Shown piece after piece: positions 14,016 to 20,064 of a DNA stretch of 20,064 nt (positions are counted from its first letter, which is position 1; each line of letters starts with the position of its first letter). Source of the stretch: CAWVWD01 sp045106825 (GTDB lineage: Bacteria; Bacteroidota; Bacteroidia; Chitinophagales; Saprospiraceae); NCBI GenBank assembly GCA_045106825.1, contig JBGCFH010000279.1:1-20064 (forward strand), written 5' to 3'. A program made the translations under genes and the position numbers. Below the pieces are notes generated by a model, which made no database searches, had not been told where the DNA came from, and saw nothing but the letters and a program-made list of their open reading frames with translations.

Positions 14016-15431
14016 TTACAAAAACTCCCTTACATCCGTAATCTCACCCGTAATCGCTGCCACAGCAGCCGTCAACGGACTTGCCAAAAACGTTCTTGAA
14101 CCTGGGCCTTGACGACCTTCAAAGTTTCGATTAGAAGTCGAGACGCAATATTTGCCGGCAGGCACTTTGTCCTCGTTCATACCCAAACAAGCCGAACAGC
14201 CAGGTTGACGTAACTGAAAACCAGCACTTTCAAAAACCTTATCTAAACCTTCGCTTTTGGCTTTCGCCAATACTTTATTCGAGCCGGGAACAATCCAAAC
14301 ATTGACACCTTCAGCCTTTGTTTTTCCTTCAACGAAGTCCGCTACTAAGCGTAAATCTTCGATGCGAGAATTGGTACAACTTCCAATAAAAACGTAATCA
14401 ATTTTCTTTCCTGCTAACTTTTGTTCAGGTTCTAAATCCATGTAAGTCAAGGCTTTAGTCATGTCTTTTGACGTCGCACCGACAGCAGTTGTCGGAATTG
14501 TTCGAGAAATTCCCATTCCCATTCCTGGGTTTGTACCGTAAGTAATCCACGGTTCAATGTCGGCTGCATCAAAGACATATTCTGCGTCGTAAGTCGCACC
14601 TTCGTCTGTCGGCAAAGTTTTCCAATACGCTAAAGCTTTGTCCCATTCTTCGCCTTTCGGTGCGTGAGTTCTGCCATTTACATAATCAAAAGTCACGTCG
14701 TCTGGTGCAATCATTCCACCTCTTGCACCCATTTCGATACTCATATTACAAATCGTCATTCTGGCTTCCATTGACAAACTGCGAATCGCTGAACCGCAAT
14801 ATTCTACAAAGTAGCCAGTTCCGCCAGAAGCGGAAATTTGAGAAATGATATATAATATAATGTCTTTCGACAAAACGCCTTTCGATAATTCGCCATTGAT
14901 TTCGATTTTCATCGTTTTTGGCTTATTTAATAAAAGGCATTGTGTCGCCAGAACTTGCTCGACTTGACTTGTTCCGATTCCGAATGCAATCGCACCTAAA
15001 GCTCCGTGAGTTGAAGTGTGCGAATCACCACAAACTATCGTTGTTCCAGGTAACGTGAAACCATTTTCAGGTCCAATAACATGGACGATTCCTTGGTTTT
15101 CGTGACCTAAATCATAGAGTTCGATGCCAAATTCTTTACAGTTTTCTCGCAGTTTTTCGACTTGAAATCTTGACAACATTTCTTGAATCGGTAAATGCTG
15201 ATTTAGTGTCGGAACATTGTGATCGCAAGTTGCAATCGTACGTTTAACATCTTTTACGGGAATACCTCTTTTTTTCAAACCATCGAATGCTTGAGGTGAA
15301 GTAACTTCGTGAATAAAATGTCTATCAATATAAAATAAGTCTGGAAATCCTGCTTTTCGTTCTACAACGTGTGCTTCCCAAATCTTGTCAAATAATGTTT
15401 TCGGTTGTGTCATTTTCTGATGTTCTTCCAT
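14016..15431 (-). CDS. leuC: 3-isopropylmalate dehydratase large subunit
   Basis: This aconitase-family subunit of isopropylmalate isomerase carries the 4Fe-4S cluster. In the 471-residue form, cluster cysteines are visible in FIGSCTNSR (Cys352) and PGCSACLGMN (Cys412 and Cys415). Other family blocks are CDHNVPT (from Cys69), CGDSHTSTHGALGAIAFGIGTS and ARGGMIAPDD. It heads the leu cluster. The start is uncertain: ATG at 15431 is given, but a second ATG at 15413 (MTQPKTLFDKIW) matches the usual family N terminus better, and a TTG at 15434 adds only one codon. Upstream there is a -7 promoter element and a leader region of about 150 bases that may attenuate transcription. Function is secure. Confidence 0.95.
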   Translation of the reverse strand: MEEHQKMTQPKTLFDKIWEAHVVERKAGFPDLFYIDRHFIHEVTSPQAFDGLKKRGIPVKDVKRTIATCDHNVPTLNQHLPIQEMLSRFQVEKLRENCKEFGIELYDLGHENQGIVHVIGPENGFTLPGTTIVCGDSHTSTHGALGAIAFGIGTSQVEQVLATQCLLLNKPKTMKIEINGELSKGVLSKDIILYIISQISASGGTGYFVEYCGSAIRSLSMEARMTICNMSIEMGARGGMIAPDDVTFDYVNGRTHAPKGEEWDKALAYWKTLPTDEGATYDAEYVFDAADIEPWITYGTNPGMGMGISRTIPTTAVGATSKDMTKALTYMDLEPEQKLAGKKIDYVFIGSCTNSRIEDLRLVADFVEGKTKAEGVNVWIVPGSNKVLAKAKSEGLDKVFESAGFQLRQPGCSACLGMNEDKVPAGKYCVSTSNRNFEGRQGPGSRTFLASPLTAAVAAITGEITDVREFL

Positions 15432-15490
15432 CAAATGATAATTTTTATTGGTTTTACTATTTATTGAAAAAATTTAATTTGTTTTAAATC

Positions 15491-15573
15491 TTAAAAACAG
15501 AATATTTTTATTAATTCTGTAATTAAGGTCAATTTCATAATTAATAACAAGTTTAAAATTTGATTATGAAATT
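15491..15573 (-). promoter_or_regulatory. Candidate leuC leader: leucine/isoleucine-rich leader peptide with competing hairpins
   Basis: On the minus strand a 15-codon frame (15538 to 15491) reads MKLTLITELIKIFCF, with three Leu and three Ile, ending in TAA. It overlaps a hairpin, ACAGAAT/ATTCTGT (arms 15514-15520 and 15497-15503), followed by TTTT like a weak terminator. An upstream hairpin (15563-15573 with 15531-15541, 11 bp) would hide the leader ATG. A third possible pairing, 15539-15547 with 15508-15516 (TTATTAATT/AATTAATAA), excludes both. It lies downstream of a -7 element and upstream of leuC. The region is very AT-rich, so chance codons and stems are a real risk. Confidence 0.35.
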
Positions 15574-15589
15574 AATATTGGTTTAAACG

Positions 15590-15597
15590 CAAAAGTA
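15590..15597 (-). promoter_or_regulatory. Bacteroidota -7 element upstream of leuC
   Basis: The minus strand reads TACTTTTG, an exact TAnnTTTG match, about 160 bases before the leuC ATG. No TTG is visible at -33. If used, it gives a leader long enough to hold the candidate attenuator. The rest of the 15432-15791 divergent region is AT-rich. For glpD I see only a one-mismatch element, GATATTTG, at 15763-15770. Confidence 0.45.
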
Positions 15598-15791
15598 TAA
15601 AATTTTTATAAAAACGATAGCTTCTTTAAACCTTTCTGCATATAAAACATATTTATCAGAATTATATAAATAATTGATAATCAATTTTTTTTAGAAAAAT
15701 TCTAAATAAAAAGCATTGAATTGATTTAACAATGAAGTAACATAAGACGTTAGTTTAATTCAGATATTTGCGAAAAAAGAATGTGTTTATT

Positions 15792-17471
15792 ATGAAAATA
15801 AAAAAATTATCAGCCTTACATCGTTCAACTTACTTGGATGAAATGGCGAAAGAAGAACAAGATCTTTTAGTTGTTGGTGGCGGAATTACAGGTGCTGGAA
15901 TTGCATTAGATGCTGCTTCTCGTGGCTTGAAAGTCGGTTTGGTCGAAAAACATGACTTTGCTTGGGGAACAAGTAGTCGTTCGACTAAATTAATTCACGG
16001 TGGATTGCGTTATTTGAAGCAGTTTGAAATTGCTTTGGTGCGTGAAGTTGGTATGGAAAGAGCGGTTGTTCACAAAAATGCTCGTCATATCGTGATTCCC
16101 GAAAGGATGCTTTTGCCAATCGTAGAAGGTGGTTCTTTGGGGCAAACGATGAGTTCTATCGGTTTGTATGTTTATGATTTGTTGGCTGGCGTAGAAGCTG
16201 ATGAACGTCGACGAATGATGAGCAAAGAGGAAACAATGGACGTTGAACCGATGGTTCGGAAAGACATCTTAAAAGGTGGCGGATTGTATTATGAATATCG
16301 TACAGATGATGCTCGATTGACGATTGAAAACATGAAATCTGCGGTGGAACATGGTGCAAATTGTGTGAATTATGCCGAAGTCGTAGATTATGTTTATGAA
16401 AATGGAAAAGTCGTTGCAGCGAAAGTCAAGGATTATTTAGGCGATAGAATTGTAACAATTCGAGCGAAAAAAATCGTTAATGCTGCTGGTCCTTGGGTCG
16501 ATACGTTGCGTGAAAAAGATACGGACGGTGTTCAGCGAAAGCGATTGCATTTGACAAAAGGTGTGCATTTGGTTTTTCCTTATGAAAAATTGCCGATTCG
16601 TCAAGCGGTTTATTTTGATGTGCCAGAAGATGGTCGAATGATTTTTGCGATTCCTCGTGACGGAATCACTTACGCAGGAACAACTGACACAACTTACAAA
16701 GGTGAAATTGGGCGACCTCGTACGCTTCAATCTGATGTAGATTATGTATTACAAGCGGTTAATAATATGTTTCCAGAAGTCAATTTACACACCGAAGATG
16801 TTGTTTCAACTTGGGCAGGTTTACGTCCGTTGATTCACGAAGATGGAAAATCACCTTCTGAACTTTCTCGTAAAGATGAGATTTTTGAAACGTCAAGTGG
16901 TTTGTTGTCGATTGCTGGTGGAAAACTGACAGGTTATCGCAAAATGGCGGAGCGAATTGTGGATTTGGTTGTCGAACAATTGAAAGATGAAGATAAGGCT
17001 TATCGCAATTTGAAGTCGTGTCAGACGAAAACAATGCGATTAAGTGGCGGAGCATTTGAAAGTCAAGAGGAAGTAGAGCAATTTATCGTTAGAAGAGCTG
17101 GTGAAGCGACTCAAATCGAAGTACCTGGTGCTTATATCAAACAATTGGTTCATAAATACGGAACGAATACGGATAAAATTATCGAAAAGGCATATGAGTT
17201 ATATCAAGAAATTCCTGATGCTCAAGCTCGTATTCAAATGGCAGAATTGTGGTATTCTATTCATAATGAAATGAGTACGAACCTTTGTGATTATTTGATT
17301 CGTCGGACTGGTCGCTTGTATTTTGAGCGTCAAACTTTGGGCGATTTGTATCCAAATTTAGCGAAAGCGATGGCAAAGTTATTGGGTTGGGACGAAGCAA
17401 AAACGTTGCGTGAATTGGCGAAGTTTAAGGAAGAATATGAGGAAGTTGTGGATTTTGAAGTGAATCCATAA
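15792..17471 (+). CDS. glpD: FAD-dependent glycerol-3-phosphate dehydrogenase
   Basis: This membrane-associated flavoenzyme oxidises sn-glycerol 3-phosphate to dihydroxyacetone phosphate and passes electrons to quinone. The 559-residue chain has the FAD-binding GGGITGAG at 29-36, the family signature RSTKLIHGGLRYL at 63-75, the TAGTTDT-like segment YAGTTDTTYKGEIG, a second FAD-contact stretch LSIAGGKLTGYRKMAE, and a C-terminal helical domain ending near RTGRLYFERQTLGDLYP. I chose the ATG at 15792 (MKIKKLSALHR). The frame also opens at a TTG at 15768, but the eight added residues have no support. It stands alone with no glpK or glpF beside it, divergent from leuC and followed by its own terminator. 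Confidence 0.95.
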   Translation: MKIKKLSALHRSTYLDEMAKEEQDLLVVGGGITGAGIALDAASRGLKVGLVEKHDFAWGTSSRSTKLIHGGLRYLKQFEIALVREVGMERAVVHKNARHIVIPERMLLPIVEGGSLGQTMSSIGLYVYDLLAGVEADERRRMMSKEETMDVEPMVRKDILKGGGLYYEYRTDDARLTIENMKSAVEHGANCVNYAEVVDYVYENGKVVAAKVKDYLGDRIVTIRAKKIVNAAGPWVDTLREKDTDGVQRKRLHLTKGVHLVFPYEKLPIRQAVYFDVPEDGRMIFAIPRDGITYAGTTDTTYKGEIGRPRTLQSDVDYVLQAVNNMFPEVNLHTEDVVSTWAGLRPLIHEDGKSPSELSRKDEIFETSSGLLSIAGGKLTGYRKMAERIVDLVVEQLKDEDKAYRNLKSCQTKTMRLSGGAFESQEEVEQFIVRRAGEATQIEVPGAYIKQLVHKYGTNTDKIIEKAYELYQEIPDAQARIQMAELWYSIHNEMSTNLCDYLIRRTGRLYFERQTLGDLYPNLAKAMAKLLGWDEAKTLRELAKFKEEYEEVVDFEVNP

Positions 17472-17481
17472 GTGCAAAATT

Positions 17482-17526
17482 CCATAGGTGCAACCTATGG
17501 TTACTTGTATTAAACACTTCCAGCGT
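17482..17526. repeat. Left half of the four-hairpin dispersed repeat
   Basis: Starting ten bases after the glpD stop, this matches 2474-2518 with few changes: the CCATAGGT/ACCTATGG hairpin at 17482-17500, then TTACT[TG]TATT, AAC and CTTCCAG. The right half, including the CTACAGGT hairpin, is absent, so it is a truncated or decayed copy. Confidence 0.8.
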
Positions 17527-17540
17527 TTTTCGTGTTTTGA

Positions 17541-17577
17541 AAAGTCATGTTTGCGGTTTTGTGGACATGACTTTTTT
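17541..17577 (+). terminator. Intrinsic terminator of glpD
   Basis: AAAGTCATGT (17541-17550) pairs with ACATGACTTT (17565-17574) over a 14-base loop, and the stem runs into six T. It lies 70 bases past the glpD stop. Confidence 0.85.
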
Positions 17578-17662
17578 GTGTTTTGTTGGGGAGTTAGAAT
17601 TTATTACTTGCGAAAAGTGATTGTTTTGAAGTAGATTTAGCTATGGATATTTTGTTTGAGGA

Positions 17663-17696
17663 TAAAACAGGTTTCACAAATTCAAAACCTGTTTTA
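17663..17696. repeat. 12-bp inverted repeat between convergent genes
   Basis: TAAAACAGGTTT (17663-17674) is the exact reverse complement of 17685-17696, with a ten-base loop. No uninterrupted T-tract follows on either strand. It may be a secondary bidirectional terminator between glpD and the converging gene. Apart from this, the half repeat and the two terminators, I see nothing else in the 325-base gap 17472-17796. Confidence 0.6.
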
Positions 17697-17740
17697 GATG
17701 ATAAGCGTTTTGTAACACACTCAGTTAAATACAGAGAATA

Positions 17741-17777
17741 AAAACGGTGGTTTGTGATATTCTCAAACCACCATTTT
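17741..17777 (-). terminator. Intrinsic terminator of the DUF11-type gene
   Basis: On the minus strand, arms 17764-17777 and 17741-17754 form a stem with core GGTGGTTTG/CAAACCACC and a nine-base loop, followed by TTTTTA. It lies 20 bases past the stop at 17797. Confidence 0.85.
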
Positions 17778-17796
17778 GACTTATAAAATAATAGAA

Positions 17797-19890
17797 TTAG
17801 GTTTTAAGATTTTTACGCTTATTACCTTTCTTTTTATCCTTTTTCTGCTTTTTATCTTTACAGCCGCAGTCTTTAGATTTGGCAATTGCTTTCTGTTGTT
17901 TTTGCTTCTTTTTATTTGCATTACTCGAACTACTTGCATCAATACAAATAATCTCCTCGCACAATTGACAATTTTCATTAATAAATGTCAAACGAATACA
18001 AATTTTTGCATAAAGCTCACAACAAGGCAATTCTGTTACTGGCGGCAAATAAATTTCAATTGGTAATTTATCACCAGAACTTAAATCAAAGCCATTTGGA
18101 TTTTCCCAAATCACTTCCCGAATATTGGTATAAGGATGATTCGGAACAATGTAAGGCGATGCCAAACTATTCCCAATTGGCACACTCGGAGTTATTTCTT
18201 GAAGTTCGTGTCCATACAAACTTGCCCACATAAATGGTTTTTTGATGCACTTTATACAATCCGTATAATTTGCCGATAAGTCATAAGAAACTACACTCGC
18301 TCGAATTGTAGTAAACACAGTTGGAGAAGTAATACCTAAATAAGTTGTCAATAGTTGATAGCTTTCACAGTCCCGATTTTCGTTAGTGATTTCGGTATGT
18401 AATTCTTCTACGGTCAAGTCTTCACAAAGGTCGCAGTTGCAGTCATTTCCGCTTCCTATTCCAGTATCATCATCGTCCGCTTTAATTTTTACACAAGCCT
18501 CGTTGGTTTCTCCTACTTCCAACACGACCGAACTTCCTTCTTGACTTGCTCTGAATAAGAAGGTATTACACGCTGTCTCTCCTTCCTTTGCAGTTATCGG
18601 TACAATGCCATCAAATTCAAACGTCCAGCTATCGCCAGGTTGTAATACTAAACCGTCTAAATCAATCACAAAGCCGTTGCCTGTTGGTGCTGCTTGTAAA
18701 ATAGCTGGAATTGTACCCGAACAAGGAACTGGAACATTACTACTATTACTAATCGCTGTATAATTCATAATAGTATCCAACTCTGGACGATGATTTTTAA
18801 GGTGTTGGATTGTTCCTGTCGCTAAAGTGCTAAAGTTAGTTGCTGCTATTTCAAATTCGCTATTTCGAGGATTACAGTTAGTAGTTCCGCCATTGTTGAG
18901 GTACAAATCACCAATGTGCGGCATATCATCTACGAGTTTGATATTCGTCAAAGCAGTATTTCCTGTATTCGTTAATTTTACCTGATAACGAACCGTACTT
19001 CCTGCCACAACTTCTACTTGATTAGAAAAAGTCGTTCCTCCGTCTGCACTGACGAATTTTTCGGCTTGTAGTTCGTCAAGGGTACACATCGTGTAATCGG
19101 CTGCTAAAACAAAATTTACAGCTTGATTAAACTCAAGATTTGCCTTTCCATTCTTCCCTTTATTATTAGGCATTGCTACATTATTGACCAAACAATCAAA
19201 TCCAATAATGATACGTGGAAAATCAGGACCAGGAATGTTTACTAATGTTGGATTGGCTGCACTTGCGAGAATCGTCCAAGATGGACTTGTTGTGTTTGGA
19301 GGATTATTATAAGTAACCATACTTAAACTCGTCACTTCGTACTTTTCTTGATTTTCTATTTCACATATTTCTCCATTAGGTTTGTAATCATTATTATTAG
19401 AAGTATAATAATGAACCGTTTCGTTGCCAAGATACTCCAGATTGGCTGGTAGATTATCTGTAATAACTAAATCCTGCGTTAATGGCGCATCACCTGGATT
19501 TAGTGTATGTAAGTAAAAACGAATTGTATCTCCAGGTGTATAACAATCTTCATCACATATACTCTTGGCAGAAAGCAACTTAGGTTGAGGAGTAACTACC
19601 GTGATTTCATGATTATCACTTAAATCAACATTATCATTTCCACCATTTCCACTTCCGCCATTATTGCCTCCGTTGTTTGAGCAATTGATTACAATCGGTC
19701 TGAAAGTAGCATTAGCCTTATTATCAATTTCAGTATCTTCTAATACATTAGCATCAATTCGAGTCGTAATTATAATGTGAATCTCATCTTGAGGTAGTAA
19801 TATTTCACCTGCTTGTAAGGTGAAACGATAAGCTTCTGCACCACTTACAGGATGTGCTGCTGAAGCCACAGCCCAGACACCTCCTCGCAT
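17797..19890 (-). CDS. 5'-truncated DUF11-type secreted or surface protein
   Basis: The 697 remaining residues contain conserved-repeat (DUF11/TIGR01451) modules of bacterial surface proteins: DCYTPGDTIRFYLHTLNPGDAPLTQDLVITDNLP (116-149 region) and VVAGSTVRYQVKLTNTGNTALTNIKLVDDMP (294-324 region). The N terminus (1-66) looks like the second half of another such module, starting mid-domain, and there is no signal peptide. A Gly/Asn linker follows at 71-86. The C-terminal third differs: Cys-rich clusters CNCDLC (484-489), CIKC, CC, CQLC and CGC, then a Lys/Gln-rich tail from 660. The frame upstream of the ATG at 19890 is open back to a TAG at about 19935, where an insertion-sequence gene ends. 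I infer an insertion or rearrangement removed the 5' end, so this is probably a gene remnant. Its role is unknown. Confidence 0.7.
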   Translation of the reverse strand: MRGGVWAVASAAHPVSGAEAYRFTLQAGEILLPQDEIHIIITTRIDANVLEDTEIDNKANATFRPIVINCSNNGGNNGGSGNGGNDNVDLSDNHEITVVTPQPKLLSAKSICDEDCYTPGDTIRFYLHTLNPGDAPLTQDLVITDNLPANLEYLGNETVHYYTSNNNDYKPNGEICEIENQEKYEVTSLSMVTYNNPPNTTSPSWTILASAANPTLVNIPGPDFPRIIIGFDCLVNNVAMPNNKGKNGKANLEFNQAVNFVLAADYTMCTLDELQAEKFVSADGGTTFSNQVEVVAGSTVRYQVKLTNTGNTALTNIKLVDDMPHIGDLYLNNGGTTNCNPRNSEFEIAATNFSTLATGTIQHLKNHRPELDTIMNYTAISNSSNVPVPCSGTIPAILQAAPTGNGFVIDLDGLVLQPGDSWTFEFDGIVPITAKEGETACNTFLFRASQEGSSVVLEVGETNEACVKIKADDDDTGIGSGNDCNCDLCEDLTVEELHTEITNENRDCESYQLLTTYLGITSPTVFTTIRASVVSYDLSANYTDCIKCIKKPFMWASLYGHELQEITPSVPIGNSLASPYIVPNHPYTNIREVIWENPNGFDLSSGDKLPIEIYLPPVTELPCCELYAKICIRLTFINENCQLCEEIICIDASSSSNANKKKQKQQKAIAKSKDCGCKDKKQKKDKKKGNKRKNLKT

Positions 19891-19932
19891 AATCTCAACA
19901 GTAGGTACTTGACTGTAAGGGTAACTATTACG

Positions 19933-20064
19933 CTAAGACATAAATTTGAGTATATAATTTTTAATTTTATCAATCATGACTTTGATGTCATTATTAGAAA
20001 TAATCGACCAGTTAAAAATATTAGCCAAATGTTGATTATAGTAGCTAATATAATCCAAAATTTT
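19933..20064 (-). CDS. 3' end of an IS630-like transposase gene (partial)
   Basis: An open frame enters from the right edge of the window and ends at a TAG at 19933-19935, giving 43 residues. The stretch LDYISYYNQHLANIFNWS resembles the C-terminal end of IS630-family transposases, where a pattern like I-x-Y-Y/F-N...A-x-x-F-x-W is common. The assignment rests on this short pattern. The element lies just before the truncated DUF11-type gene. Its right end should fall between 19891 and 19932, but the other terminal repeat is outside the window, so the boundary cannot be fixed. Confidence 0.5.
   Translation of the reverse strand, partial: KILDYISYYNQHLANIFNWSIISNNDIKVMIDKIKNYILKFMS

Noticed and set aside
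15672..15692. AATTGA/TCAATT hairpin followed by a T-run upstream of glpD
   Set aside because: Only a six-bp AT-rich stem in very AT-rich DNA, and there is no upstream plus-strand gene for it to terminate. Not supported as a regulator.
1..20064. CRISPR array, tRNA, rRNA or prophage
   Set aside because: No regularly spaced repeats, cloverleaf-like sequences, rRNA stretches or phage structural genes were seen on either strand.

Overview
The window is AT-rich and looks like the chromosome of a member of Bacteroidota, most likely class Flavobacteriia. The clues are promoter -7 elements of the TAnnTTTG type, a lipoprotein whose signal-peptide cysteine is followed by S-D-D (the surface-export signature of flavobacterial lipoproteins), weak Shine-Dalgarno sequences, and intergenic spaces filled with palindromic repeats. 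I cannot name a genus from sequence alone. I see no tRNA, rRNA or CRISPR array.

Layout, left to right. (1) 96-3981, minus strand: a redox/protein-repair block. It holds a SelO-type protein AMPylase, a lipoprotein MsrA, and a fusion of two glutaredoxin-like domains to a thioredoxin-reductase-like flavoprotein that lacks the usual NADPH-binding arginines. A compact hairpin element and a four-hairpin dispersed repeat lie between these genes. (2) 4191-4772, minus: a small surface-lipoprotein gene of unknown function with no ordinary start codon, followed by its own terminator. (3) 4942-9738, minus: a type III restriction-modification operon in the order res then mod, bounded by two terminators with the same core sequence. 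(4) 9917-15431, minus: the leucine biosynthesis cluster leuC - nuclease-like orphan gene - leuD - leuB - leuA. Every junction in it carries a palindrome built from short degenerate tandem words. Upstream of leuC are a promoter-like element and a possible leader-peptide/attenuator arrangement. (5) 15792-17471, plus: glpD, divergent from leuC, with a terminator and a half copy of the dispersed repeat behind it. (6) 17797-19890, minus: a large DUF11-type secreted or surface protein gene that has lost its 5' end, next to the 3' end of an IS630-like transposase gene that runs off the window.

How the genes work together: leuA makes 2-isopropylmalate, leuCD isomerise it and leuB oxidises and decarboxylates it, giving the leucine precursor. 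SelO, MsrA and the glutaredoxin-reductase fusion plausibly serve thiol redox homeostasis and oxidised-protein repair. Res and Mod form one DNA-protection complex. Most of the genes are ordinary. The observations most worth following are the short-word palindromes at gene junctions, the orphan nuclease-like gene between leuC and leuD, the leuC leader, the unusual reductase fusion, and the four-hairpin repeat.
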